Source: Clostridiaceae bacterium
GTDB taxonomy: Bacteria; Bacillota; Clostridia; Lachnospirales; Lachnospiraceae
Length of the DNA: 64,000 nucleotides
Reading direction: 5' to 3'
NCBI GenBank assembly: GCA_910575435.1
Contig: CAJTGI010000002.1
Coordinates: 186,001-250,000, forward strand
In this document: piece by piece, positions 26,558 to 35,367 of the stretch
How positions within the stretch are numbered: the first letter of the stretch is position 1
Layout of the letters: the number at the start of each line of letters is the position of its first letter
The notes under the pieces: generated by a model
Told to the model about the DNA's origin: nothing
Seen by the model: the letters and a program-made list of their open reading frames with translations, nothing else
Database searches by the model: none
Translations under genes and position numbers: made by a program

Positions 26558-27931
26558 ATGGGAAATAATCAGGATATACCCTATAAAATTTATCTGGAAG
26601 AGCATGAGATGCCGAAGCAGTGGTATAATGTGCGGGCGGATATGAAGAATAAGCCAGCGCCGCTGCTCAATCCGGGTACCGGAAAGCCGATTACCGTGGA
26701 GGAACTTAGCGGCGTATTCTGTACGGAATTGGCAAAGCAGGAATTGGATGATTGCACGGCTTACTTCGACATTCCGGATGATATTTTGCAGTTTTATAAA
26801 ATGTATCGTCCGGCACCTTTGGTGCGGGCATATCATCTGGAGCGGGCATTGGGCACGCCGGCGAAGATTTATTATAAGTTCGAGGGGAATAATACCTCTG
26901 GCAGCCATAAATTGAATTCGGCCATTGCCCAGGCATTTTATGCCAAGCATCAGGGCTTGAAGGGCGTGACTACGGAAACTGGAGCCGGCCAGTGGGGCAC
27001 CGCGCTTTCCATGGCCTGTGCATTTCTTGATTTGGACTGCCAGGTGTATATGGTGAAGGTTTCCTATGAGCAGAAGCCATTTCGGCGGGAAGTGATGCGT
27101 ACTTACGGAGCGAAGGTGACGCCGTCTCCTTCCAATACTACGGAAGTGGGAAGGAAGATTCTCTCCGAATTTCCAGATACCAATGGCAGTCTGGGATGCG
27201 CCATCTCTGAGGCGGTGGAGGCTGCCACGAGCCAGGAGGGATACCGCTATGTGCTAGGTTCCGTGCTGTCTCAGGTACTGCTTCACCAGTCTATTATCGG
27301 GCTGGAGGCTAAGGCGGCGCTGGACAAGTATGACGTGAAGCCGGATATCATTATCGGCTGTGCGGGCGGCGGTTCCAATCTGGGCGGCTTGATTTCCCCC
27401 TTCATGGGCGAGAAGCTCCGGGGGGAGGCGGATTATCGGTTTATTGCGGTGGAGCCGGCCTCTTGCCCCAGCCTTACCCGTGGAAAGTATGTCTATGACT
27501 TCTGCGATACGGGAGCCATTTGTCCATTGGCAAAGATGTATACTTTGGGCAGCAGTTTCATGCCTTCTGCAAATCATGCGGGAGGGCTTCGTTACCATGG
27601 AATGAGTTCCGTGCTGTCCCAGCTGTATGATGATGGGCTGATGGAGGCCGTCAGCGTAGAGCAGACGGCTGTATTCGATGCGGCAAAGAAGTTTGCCAAG
27701 GTGGAGGGCATCCTGCCTGCGCCGGAGAGCAGCCATGCCATTCGCATTGCCGTGGATGAGGCGATGAAATGCAAAGAGACCGGGGAAGAGAAGACCATTC
27801 TCTTTGGCCTGACGGGCACGGGATATTTTGACATGTATGCCTATGAGTCATTCAATAATGGTAAGATGAGTGATTATATTCCTACGGATGAGGAGATTGC
27901 AAAAAGCTTGGCAAAGGTTCCGGAACTGTGA
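26558..27931 (+). CDS. Tryptophan synthase beta-like enzyme, TrpB2 type
   Basis: A 457-residue PLP enzyme. The PLP lysine lies in SGSHKLNSAIAQ and the phosphate-binding loop is GCAGGGSNLGG. The N-terminal extension and the segment RPAPLVRAYHLE are typical of TrpB2, a stand-alone form that makes tryptophan from indole and serine. No trpA or other trp genes are adjacent, which fits indole salvage rather than de novo synthesis (inference). ATG 26558 has AAAGGAG; the ATG at 26519 overlaps the -10 and is excluded. Confidence 0.92.
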   Translation: MGNNQDIPYKIYLEEHEMPKQWYNVRADMKNKPAPLLNPGTGKPITVEELSGVFCTELAKQELDDCTAYFDIPDDILQFYKMYRPAPLVRAYHLERALGTPAKIYYKFEGNNTSGSHKLNSAIAQAFYAKHQGLKGVTTETGAGQWGTALSMACAFLDLDCQVYMVKVSYEQKPFRREVMRTYGAKVTPSPSNTTEVGRKILSEFPDTNGSLGCAISEAVEAATSQEGYRYVLGSVLSQVLLHQSIIGLEAKAALDKYDVKPDIIIGCAGGGSNLGGLISPFMGEKLRGEADYRFIAVEPASCPSLTRGKYVYDFCDTGAICPLAKMYTLGSSFMPSANHAGGLRYHGMSSVLSQLYDDGLMEAVSVEQTAVFDAAKKFAKVEGILPAPESSHAIRIAVDEAMKCKETGEEKTILFGLTGTGYFDMYAYESFNNGKMSDYIPTDEEIAKSLAKVPEL

Positions 27932-27991
27932 TGAAGAAGGAGTTTTGCAGGATTGGGAATGGCAGGGATTCCATTTGAGAGGTTGCACACG

Positions 27992-28027
27992 AAAGAGAGA
28001 AGCACAAATGTTTCTCTCTTTTTTTAA
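27992..28027 (+). terminator. Terminator after trpB2
   Basis: AAAGAGAGAA / TTTCTCTCTTT stem followed by a T-run. Confidence 0.85.
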
Positions 28028-28029
28028 TT

Positions 28030-28137
28030 TATAGGAAACTTCGCCACAGTGTAACGCTGTGCCAACCAAGAAATCCGAAGAACTTTAGTTCTTTTGGATT
28101 ATCTTGCAAGGGAATGCGCTGGCGTTCCCTTTTTTTG
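28030..28137. repeat. Three-hairpin intergenic repeat beginning ATAGGAAA
   Basis: After ATAGGAAACTTCGC come three hairpins: CACAG/CTGTG; ATCCGAAGAACT/GTTCTTTTGGAT; and GGGAATGC/GCGTTCCC with seven T (28110-28136). A shorter relative with the same ends is at 36966-37016, and similar starts occur at 35296 and 45479. I read it as a small dispersed element that may act as a terminator. Confidence 0.55.
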
Positions 28138-28175
28138 CTGAAAGGCGGGAATCTGTGATGTTTTAAAATGAGAGA

Positions 28176-28204
28176 TTGTTTCTTAGATGATCCCATGCTA
28201 TAAT
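28176..28204 (+). promoter_or_regulatory. Promoter of the GH31 gene
   Basis: TTGTTT (28176-28181), a 17-bp spacer and TATAAT (28199-28204), 110 bp before the start. Confidence 0.65.
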
Positions 28205-28313
28205 TTAGCAAAACTGCTGGCATCTTTCTTTGAATGGAGCGGCGGGTCATTGCATGAAGGGTTGGATTGTTGCGAGTGGCATTAAAAATATAGACAGAAA
28301 GGAATGGGATCGA

Positions 28314-30305
28314 ATGACGAAAAGGTATTGTTTTGGAAATCCAATAGAAACGGAAGCGATTTTACATAAGCCGGAATGTTCTCCCAAGGAGCAGTTTCCT
28401 ATAAAGAGGGAGGAACGGAGCTTTTTCTTTCCTCTGGCGGAGGAAGACATTGTCTACGGCTTGGGGGAAAACGTGCGGGGGATTAATAAGAGAGGTTGGA
28501 TTTATGAGAGCATGTGCGCAGATGACGGGGTTCATGGGGAGGATAAGGTTTCCCTGTATGGCGCGCATAATTTTTTCTTGATCAGCGGGGAAAGGCATCT
28601 GGGAGTTTTCTGGGATACGCCGGGAAGGGTGACCTTTGACGTGGGATATAGCAAATATAATTTGCTGGAGGTGCGCCTGGAGGAACTGGATGTGGATTGC
28701 TACCTGATTGAGGGGGATTCGCCGGATGCCGTGGTGGAGGAATTTCGGGGATTGATTGGCAGGAGCTATATCCCGCCTCTGTGGGCTTTTGGCTATGGAC
28801 AGAGCCGATGGAGCTACATGACCTCGGAGGAAGTGCGGGAGGTGGCGAAAAAGCACAGGGAGAATCATCTTCCTCTGGACAGCATCTACCTTGATATTGA
28901 TTATATGGAGCGGTATAAGGACTTTACTGTGGATGGAGAGAAGTTTGGAGATTTTGAAGAATTGGTGCGGGAGATGGAGGAGGAGCATATTCATCTGGTG
29001 CCCATCATCGATGCCGGCGTAAAGATTGAGGAAGGGTATGGGGTTTACGAGGAGGGAAAGGAGAAGGGATATTTCTGCAAGGATGAGCAGGGCGAGGACT
29101 TCGTGGTGGGCGTGTGGCCGGGGAAGTGCCATTTTCCCGATATGCTTCATGAGGAAGCGGGGGCATGGTTTGGGAATCAGTATCAGAAACTGCTGGATCT
29201 GGGGATTGACGGATTCTGGAATGATATGAACGAGCCGGCGATTTTTTATTCCGAGAAACATATGGAGGAGGTGTTTGACCGAATTGAGGAGTTCCGGACC
29301 AAGAATCTGGACGTGAATAGTTATTTTGAGTTCACCGGAATGGTGGCGGGAATCGCGAATAATAAGAAAGATTATCAATCTTTTTACCACAATTATCGGG
29401 GGGAGCGCATTCGTCATGACCGGGTGCATAATCTTTTCGGGTATTATATGACCAGAAGGGCTTCTGAGGCCTTTGACCGCCTGCGGCCTGACCAGAGAGT
29501 GCTGCTGTTCTCCAGGTCTTCTTATGTGGGGATGCACCGCTATGGGGGAATCTGGCAGGGGGATAATCTGGGCTGGTGGTCTCACCTGGCTTTGAATATC
29601 AAGATGATGGCGAACTTAAATATGTGCGGTTTTTTGTATACGGGGGCGGATATTGGTGGATTTGGGAGCAATACTACGGAGGACTTGATGATACGCTGGC
29701 TTTCTTTTGCTATCTTTACGCCATTGATGCGGAACCATTCTGCCATGGGTACAAGGAGACAGGAAGCGTATCGCTTTGAGCAGCGAGAAGTTATGGGAGA
29801 CATTATTAAGATCCGATATCGGCTTCTGCCCTATCTTTACAGCGAGTATATGAAGGCGGCGCTGGGGAACCGCATGATGTTTCGGCCGCTGGGATTTGTC
29901 TATGGGAAAGATGCTCTGGCACGGCGGGTGGAAGACCAGCTTATGGTGGGAGAGAGCATCATGATTGCCCCGGTGTATGAGCAGAATGCGGTGGGGAGGA
30001 CGGTGTATATTCCGGAGAGGATGAGGCTTCTGCGCTTCCATCAGGGGGAGCCATCCCTTGGCCAGGAGTATGAAAAGGGCTATCACTATGTGGAGATGCC
30101 TCTGGGGGATGTGTGCATTTTCCTGCGGGAAAATTATATTCTTCCGCTGTCCCGGGGAGGGGAGCATGTGGCGGCGGTTGACTGGGAGGATTTGGACTTG
30201 TATTCTTTCGGAGAACAGGCAAAGCCATACGGGTATTACCTGGACGATGGCATCAGCAAGGACTTTGATCTGGAGAAGAATATGAGGTGGCTTTCCCTGG
30301 CATAG
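28314..30305 (+). CDS. Alpha-glucosidase, GH31 family
   Basis: A 663-residue cytoplasmic enzyme. The GH31 signature GFWNDMNEP places the nucleophile at Asp304; LDIDYMERYKDFTVD and FGYYMTRRASEAF are other family blocks. The family hydrolyses alpha-glucosides such as maltose, isomaltose or starch fragments. The start at 28314 has AAAGGAA upstream; the frame from 28230 has no site. The C-terminus (ending MRWLSLA) stops soon after the DDGISKDFD block, slightly short of many relatives, so the last beta-strands may be trimmed next to the following repeat region. Confidence 0.93.
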   Translation: MTKRYCFGNPIETEAILHKPECSPKEQFPIKREERSFFFPLAEEDIVYGLGENVRGINKRGWIYESMCADDGVHGEDKVSLYGAHNFFLISGERHLGVFWDTPGRVTFDVGYSKYNLLEVRLEELDVDCYLIEGDSPDAVVEEFRGLIGRSYIPPLWAFGYGQSRWSYMTSEEVREVAKKHRENHLPLDSIYLDIDYMERYKDFTVDGEKFGDFEELVREMEEEHIHLVPIIDAGVKIEEGYGVYEEGKEKGYFCKDEQGEDFVVGVWPGKCHFPDMLHEEAGAWFGNQYQKLLDLGIDGFWNDMNEPAIFYSEKHMEEVFDRIEEFRTKNLDVNSYFEFTGMVAGIANNKKDYQSFYHNYRGERIRHDRVHNLFGYYMTRRASEAFDRLRPDQRVLLFSRSSYVGMHRYGGIWQGDNLGWWSHLALNIKMMANLNMCGFLYTGADIGGFGSNTTEDLMIRWLSFAIFTPLMRNHSAMGTRRQEAYRFEQREVMGDIIKIRYRLLPYLYSEYMKAALGNRMMFRPLGFVYGKDALARRVEDQLMVGESIMIAPVYEQNAVGRTVYIPERMRLLRFHQGEPSLGQEYEKGYHYVEMPLGDVCIFLRENYILPLSRGGEHVAAVDWEDLDLYSFGEQAKPYGYYLDDGISKDFDLEKNMRWLSLA

Positions 30306-30348
30306 AGTAGCAACGATAGGCGATATATCGACTTCTGCCCCTTTTTGT

Positions 30349-30567
30349 GATATGATGATAAGCGGACCGAGCAAGCTCGCTTGTGAGGGCGCAACAAAGA
30401 TCATGAACGAAGTTCATGATATGATGATAAGCGGACCGAGCAAGCTCGCTTATGAGGGCGCAACAAAGATCATGAACGAAGTTCATGATATGATGATAAC
30501 CGAGTCGAGCAAACTCGCTTGTGAGGGCGCAACAAGGATTATCATAGAACGGAAAGGGGTATTTTCT
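30349..30567 (+). repeat. 69-bp tandem repeat leader, three copies
   Basis: Units begin at 30349, 30418 and 30487 (period 69 bp) with GATATGATGATAA. The first two contain a perfect hairpin, ATCATGAAC/GTTCATGAT (30400-30408 and 30412-30420), and a GAGCAAGCTCGC stem. The last copy is diverged and leads into GGAAAGGGG and the ATG at 30568. The same array recurs at 31319-31468 in two copies, with the same 81-bp distance to the next ATG. Each unit is 23 codons without a stop, in frame with the gene that follows. Confidence 0.9.
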
Positions 30568-30900
30568 ATGGAGAAAATTCAGGATGTTTTGGCATTATTT
30601 GCACAGGAAGCCAGAAGGCTCATGGGCGAGAGTTATAGAAAGTTACTGGTATATGGTTCTTATGCCAGGGGAGATTATCATGAAAATTCTGATGTGGATA
30701 TTATGATTTTAACCTCTTTACCCGAAAATCAAATTGAGCGAGTAGAAGATGCTTTGTATGATGAAGCATTTACCTTGTTTATGGAATATGGAGTACAGAT
30801 TTCTGTCATTGTTAAGAATGAGGATCAATTTAATTACTGGCTGGGCGCAGTGCCTTTTTATAATAATGTAAAGCGCGAGGGGGTTGAATTTGTTGGATGA
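30568..30900 (+). CDS. MNT-type nucleotidyltransferase (antitoxin-like)
   Basis: A 110-residue minimal nucleotidyltransferase. The motif GSYARGD (30-36) followed by SDVDIMI (41-47) supplies the Gly-Ser pair and metal-binding aspartates. In MntA-HepT pairs such enzymes AMPylate the HEPN toxin and so silence it. The ATG at 30568 has AAAGGGG. The 3' end overlaps the HEPN gene, which supports a toxin-antitoxin-like operon. The pair lies between two copies of the 69-bp leader, so it may have been inserted through leader duplication. Confidence 0.85.
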   Translation: MEKIQDVLALFAQEARRLMGESYRKLLVYGSYARGDYHENSDVDIMILTSLPENQIERVEDALYDEAFTLFMEYGVQISVIVKNEDQFNYWLGAVPFYNNVKREGVEFVG

Positions 30901-31300
30901 AAGAAAGTGGGATTTGTGCAAATACCGCATGCAACAGGCGAGAGAAAGTTTGAATGCCTCCAAAATAATGATGCAAAATGAAATGATAAAAGATGCAATC
31001 AATCGTTCTTACTATGCTGTATTTTATGCGCTGAAAGCAGTGTTGGCAATAGAGGAAAAGGATTTTAGACGACACAAGGATGTGGTAGCATATTTTAATA
31101 AGATGTATGTTTCAACAGGAGAATTTCCAAGGGAATTTGGTCGCTTGATAGCGAGACTACAGCAATTAAGAGAGAAGTCAGATTATGACGATTTTTTTAT
31201 TGCATCTATTGAAAGAGCACAGCGGCAAGTTGAATCTGCAGAAATTACGATTGCAGAAGTGGAAAAATATTTGCACAGTTTGAAACAGAAAAAGATTTAG
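30890..31300 (+). CDS. HEPN-domain protein (toxin-like partner)
   Basis: A 136-residue all-helical HEPN protein of the COG1895 type: KDAINRSYYAVFYALKAVLA, then RRHKDVVAYFNK and REKSDYDDFFI. HEPN toxins are usually RNases with an Rx4-6H motif. Here the strict spacing is not obvious (Arg39 and His62 are candidates), so nuclease activity is uncertain. The start is a TTG: 30890 is six bases after GAGGGGG, and 30893 is also possible. It overlaps the MNT gene by 11 bp. Confidence 0.78.
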   Translation: MLDERKWDLCKYRMQQARESLNASKIMMQNEMIKDAINRSYYAVFYALKAVLAIEEKDFRRHKDVVAYFNKMYVSTGEFPREFGRLIARLQQLREKSDYDDFFIASIERAQRQVESAEITIAEVEKYLHSLKQKKI

Positions 31301-31318
31301 ACGAACCCCTTTTTTTGT

Positions 31319-31468
31319 GATATGATGATAAGCGGACCGAGCAAGTTCGCTTGTGAGGGCGCAACAAAGATCATGAACGAAGTTCATGATATGATGATAA
31401 GCGGACCGAGCAAGATTGCTTGTGAGGGTACAACAAGGATTATCATAGAACGGAAAGGGGTATTTTCT
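31319..31468 (+). repeat. 69-bp tandem repeat leader, two copies
   Basis: Units begin at 31319 and 31388. Together with about 15 bp upstream (CCCCTTTTTTTGTGATATG) and the ribosome site downstream, this copies the region at 30334-30567, minus one unit. The leader belongs to the GTPase-NYN gene, and its duplication flanks the MNT/HEPN pair. Confidence 0.9.
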
Positions 31469-34126
31469 ATGGAAGATACGTCTCAAAAACATATTAATAT
31501 CGGCTTGGTGGCCCATGTGGATGCGGGGAAGACAACCCTATCCGAGGGGTTTCTTTTTGCTACCGGAAATATTCAGGAATTGGGGCGGGTGGACAACCAG
31601 GATGCCTTTCTGGATACGGATGACATAGAGAGGGAGCGGGGGATTACGATTTTCTCCAAACAGGCGGAGTTTGCCTACGGGGATGTGGAGTATACCCTTC
31701 TGGATACGCCCGGGCATGTGGATTTTTCTGCGGAGATGGAGCGCACGCTGCAGGTGCTGGACTATGCCATTTTGCTGGTGAGCGGCGCGGACGGGGTACA
31801 GGGCCATACGGTCACCCTGTGGCGGCTGTTGCATCGCTATCAGATTCCCACATTTATTTTCGTCAATAAGATGGATCAGCCAGGCACGGAAAGGGAGAAG
31901 ATTCTGGCTGGGCTTCAGGAGCATTTTGGGGAGCGGTGCGTGGATTTCACCCATGCCCTGGCATGCTTTCGGGATGGGGAGGGGGACGAGGAAGGGGCTT
32001 CCCCGGAGGATAGGGAGGCATTCTTTGAGCATGTGGCTGTCAATGAGGAGGGCTGGCTGGAAGCGTTTCTGGAGGATGGAGAACTTTCTTTAGATGATAT
32101 TTTAGATGGGATTTGCGACAGGAAGATTTTTCCCTGTTATTTCGGTTCGGCTTTGAGGTTCGAGGGGGTGAAGGAGTTTTTAGAGGGGGTTGGATTTTTC
32201 GCTCTGGAGCGGGAGTACGGGGAGGAATTTGGCGCGAAGGTATTTAAGATTGCCAGAGACGGGGAGAACCAGAGGCTTACTTATCTGAAAGTGACAGGGG
32301 GGACGCTGGCTGTGAGGCAGCTTGTATCTGGCACGGTGGAAAACATGGCAGATGGGGAGGCTGGGAGTGACACATGGGAGGAGAAGGTCAACCAGATTCG
32401 CATTTATTCCGGGGAGAAATACGAAGCGGCAGATGAGGTTCCGGCAGGGACGGTTTGTGCGGTGACAGGTCTGACGAGGACCTATGCGGGACAGGGCCTG
32501 GGGGCGGAGGAGGAGTCTGACCTTCCGGTGCTGGAACCGGTGCTGACTTATGGCGTGGTACTGCCGGAGGGATTTCATGCCAATGCCTTTCTGTCTAAAT
32601 TGAAGGAAATTGAGGAGGAAGAGCCGGAGCTGAAGGTTCTCTGGGATGAGGAACTGGAAGAGATTCAGATTCAGATGATGGGAGAGGTTCAGATCGAGAT
32701 CCTGCGGCGGAAGATTCGGGAGCGTTTCGGCGTGGCCATTGATTTTGACCAGGGTCGAATCGTGTACAAAGAGACGATTGCCAGCGTGGTGGAGGGGGTG
32801 GGGCATTTTGAACCTCTCCGGCACTATGCGGAGGCCCATTTGCTGATGGAACCGGGAGAGCCGGGCAGCGGAATCCAGGTGGGCACTCGGTGCAGCGAGG
32901 ATGTGCTGAACAGGAATTGGCAGAGGCTGATTTGCACCCATATCGCAGAGAGGGAGCACAGGGGCGTGCTGGTAGGGGGCGCGCTGACGGATGTGCGGAT
33001 TACGGTTGTGAGCGGGAAGGCCCATCTCAAGCATACGGAGGGGGGAGATTTCCGGCAGGCGACCTATCGGGCCATCCGGCAGGGGCTGATGAAGGCGGAG
33101 AGCGTACTGCTGGAGCCATGGTTTTCCTTCCGGCTGGAGATTCCTGCGGAGATGCTGGGCCGGGCCATGACGGATTTGGAAAAGATGCATGGGAAGTTTG
33201 ATGCGCCGGAGCAGCTGGGGGAAACCAGCGTGCTGTCTGGCATAGCACCAGTGATTACTATGCGGAATTACCAGAAGGAGGTGCAGGCATATTCCCGGGG
33301 CAGAGGTCATCTCGCCTGCCAGCTGAAGGGATATTTTACCTGCCATAACCAGGAAGAGGTGGTGGAGAGTGTCGGCTATGACCCGGAATTAGACGGGGCC
33401 AATCCCACTGGGTCTGTATTTTGCAGCCATGGAGCGGGATACGTGGTGCCTTGGGAGGAAGTGGAAGAGCATATGCATGTGCCTCTGCTGACGGAAGACC
33501 GGGGGGCGGATGCTCGGGAAGAGGTACCCATTCGCGCTAGGCGGAGCGGAGGGGAGAGCTATTTCATGGGGGAGGAAGAGGTGGAGCAGATTATCGGGAA
33601 AGCCTTTTCTGCTAACAGGAAGGAGGGGAAGAGGGCGCCTTACAAAAAGCGGCAGAAGCGGAGGGTCGAGGCAGTTTCCCGCCCGGCAGCCCCGAAAAAG
33701 TCTGGGGAGAGGTATCTGCTGGTGGATGGATATAATATTGTCTTTGCTTGGGAGGAATTGAATCGATTGGCGGCGGAGAGCATTGATGCGGCTAGGGGCA
33801 GATTGATGGATATCTTGTGCAATTATCAGGGGTATCGGAAGTGTACTTTGATTCTGGTGTTTGATGCCTATAAGGTGAAAGGCAATCTTGGGCAGATGTA
33901 TGACTATCACAACATCCATGTGGTCTATACCAAGGAGGCGGAGACGGCGGACCAGTATATTGAGAAATTGGCACACCGCATGGGGGACAAGCATGATGTG
34001 ACGGTGGCTACCTCTGATGGCTTGGAGCAGCTGATTATTCGGGGGCAGGGGTGCAAGCTGCTGTCTGCCAGGGATTTCTATGAGGAAGTGATGCGGGTGG
34101 AGGAAGAAATTAGGGAGAGACTGTGA
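31469..34126 (+). CDS. Tet(M)-like translational GTPase fused to a YacP/Rae1-like NYN nuclease
   Basis: An 885-residue fusion. Residues 1-~660 form an EF-G/Tet(M)-type ribosomal GTPase: G1 AHVDAGKTT (15-23), G2 DIERERGITI, G3 DTPGHVDF, G4 NKMDQPG, then domains II-V. A basic linker rich in Arg, Lys and Ala (about 690-745) leads to a complete NYN domain (about 747-880) with LLVDGYNIVFAW, LVFDAYKV, TADQYIEKLA and VATSDGLEQLIIRGQG, the YacP/Rae1 pattern. Rae1 cuts mRNA in the ribosomal A site, so the fusion could join ribosome entry to mRNA cleavage (inference). It should not be called a tetracycline resistance gene on this evidence. The start at 31469 has AAAGGGG; the upstream repeat frame is open but lacks a site. 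Confidence 0.85.
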   Translation: MEDTSQKHINIGLVAHVDAGKTTLSEGFLFATGNIQELGRVDNQDAFLDTDDIERERGITIFSKQAEFAYGDVEYTLLDTPGHVDFSAEMERTLQVLDYAILLVSGADGVQGHTVTLWRLLHRYQIPTFIFVNKMDQPGTEREKILAGLQEHFGERCVDFTHALACFRDGEGDEEGASPEDREAFFEHVAVNEEGWLEAFLEDGELSLDDILDGICDRKIFPCYFGSALRFEGVKEFLEGVGFFALEREYGEEFGAKVFKIARDGENQRLTYLKVTGGTLAVRQLVSGTVENMADGEAGSDTWEEKVNQIRIYSGEKYEAADEVPAGTVCAVTGLTRTYAGQGLGAEEESDLPVLEPVLTYGVVLPEGFHANAFLSKLKEIEEEEPELKVLWDEELEEIQIQMMGEVQIEILRRKIRERFGVAIDFDQGRIVYKETIASVVEGVGHFEPLRHYAEAHLLMEPGEPGSGIQVGTRCSEDVLNRNWQRLICTHIAEREHRGVLVGGALTDVRITVVSGKAHLKHTEGGDFRQATYRAIRQGLMKAESVLLEPWFSFRLEIPAEMLGRAMTDLEKMHGKFDAPEQLGETSVLSGIAPVITMRNYQKEVQAYSRGRGHLACQLKGYFTCHNQEEVVESVGYDPELDGANPTGSVFCSHGAGYVVPWEEVEEHMHVPLLTEDRGADAREEVPIRARRSGGESYFMGEEEVEQIIGKAFSANRKEGKRAPYKKRQKRRVEAVSRPAAPKKSGERYLLVDGYNIVFAWEELNRLAAESIDAARGRLMDILCNYQGYRKCTLILVFDAYKVKGNLGQMYDYHNIHVVYTKEAETADQYIEKLAHRMGDKHDVTVATSDGLEQLIIRGQGCKLLSARDFYEEVMRVEEEIRERL

Positions 34127-34263
34127 ATAGTAACAAATCGTTGTGCTTGCGCATAAGAACGTAAATAAATCTATTGACAGAACCGGAAATATGGTTCAAA
34201 ATAGGCTCGTATGGGTGTTTTTTAACTTATTATATATAATATGTAAAGAATGGAGATGATAGT

Positions 34264-35247
34264 TTGTTTGGTTTTGGTCAGTTAATTGGGGAACTGAAAA
34301 AAAGCCCCAAGAAAATCGTGTTTACAGAGGGTGAGGATGCCCGCATTTTGGAGGCTTCTTCCAGACTTTTAGCAAGTAATTTCCTGCACCCGATACTGGT
34401 GGGAAATGAGGAGAAAATTTTTGATGCCGCGGAGGAGTGCGGCTTCAACATTCGGGGGGCTGAGATTATCGACCCCGAGAAATATGAAAAGATGGACGAG
34501 ATGGTGGAGGTGCTTTGCGAGATCCGCAAGAAAAAGGGCATCACGCCGGAGAGGGCCAGGGAAGTCCTGAAGCAGACGAATTATTTTGGCACCATGCTGG
34601 TAAAGATGGGCGTGGCAGATTCCCTGCTGGGGGGTGCTACCTATACTACGGCGGATACCGTGCGTCCGGCACTGCAGCTGATTAAGACAAAACCTGAAAA
34701 TAATATCGTCTCTTCCTGCTTTATCCTGGTGCGTCCCAGCGCTACCGGCGAGAATGAAGTGCTTGCCATGGCAGATTGCGCCATCAATATTAAGCCCACG
34801 GAGGACGAGTTGGTGGAAATCGCAGGGGAGGCGGCAGAGTGCGCCCGCATCTTCGGCGTGGATCCCCAGTTGGCATTTCTGAGTTATTCTACCCACGGTT
34901 CTGGCAGTGGCGAGGATGTGGACAAGATGAGGAATGCGGCGCTTAAGACCAAAGAGAAGTATCCGGAACTTCCCATCGAGGGGGAGATGCAGTTTGATGC
35001 GGCGGTTTCTCCCAGGGTGGCTAGGACGAAGTGTCCGGAGTCCAAGGTGGCGGGCCATGCAAATACCTTTATTTTCCCAGACATCAATTCTGGAAATATT
35101 GGTTACAAGATTGCCCAGCGCATGGGTAATTTTGAGGCATATGGGCCTATTCTTCTGGGACTGAATGCGCCTGTGAATGATTTGTCCAGGGGCTGCAATG
35201 CCTCGGAGGTGTATTCCATGGCAATTATTACGGCAGCGCTTGCATAA
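34264..35247 (+). CDS. pta: Phosphate acetyltransferase
   Basis: A 327-residue enzyme that interconverts acetyl-CoA and acetyl phosphate. Family blocks: FTEGEDARILEAS, GVADSLLGGATYTTADTVRPA, SSCFILVRP, and FPDINSGNIGYKIAQR near the end. The length fits the short Pta form. The start is TTG 34264, eight bases after GGAG (34252-34255). A TTGACA lies at 34174-34179 but its -10 is poor. ackA, which usually follows pta in Clostridia, is not present here; a terminator follows immediately. Confidence 0.95.
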   Translation: MFGFGQLIGELKKSPKKIVFTEGEDARILEASSRLLASNFLHPILVGNEEKIFDAAEECGFNIRGAEIIDPEKYEKMDEMVEVLCEIRKKKGITPERAREVLKQTNYFGTMLVKMGVADSLLGGATYTTADTVRPALQLIKTKPENNIVSSCFILVRPSATGENEVLAMADCAINIKPTEDELVEIAGEAAECARIFGVDPQLAFLSYSTHGSGSGEDVDKMRNAALKTKEKYPELPIEGEMQFDAAVSPRVARTKCPESKVAGHANTFIFPDINSGNIGYKIAQRMGNFEAYGPILLGLNAPVNDLSRGCNASEVYSMAIITAALA

Positions 35248-35258
35248 ATATAGAGGAA

Positions 35259-35287
35259 AGAGGGCACCACGGAGTGGTGCCCTTTCT
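35259..35287 (+). terminator. Terminator after pta
   Basis: AGGGCACCAC / GTGGTGCCCT stem with a GGA loop and TTT after it. Confidence 0.85.
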
Positions 35288-35367
35288 ATACTGTATAGGA
35301 AATTGGTTCAAATGTAGCGGTATATCAACAAGAATTTTCAAATTGCAATATAGGAGAGTTTTGTTCG

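Noticed and set aside
30349-30567. CRISPR or repeat-protein gene at the 69-bp repeats
   Set aside because: There are no spacers. As a protein it would lack its own ribosome site, and the good AAAGGGG sites are at the downstream ATGs.
31469-34126. Tetracycline resistance gene
   Set aside because: The GTPase half is of the Tet(M) type, but divergence and the NYN fusion argue for another function; resistance cannot be claimed from sequence.
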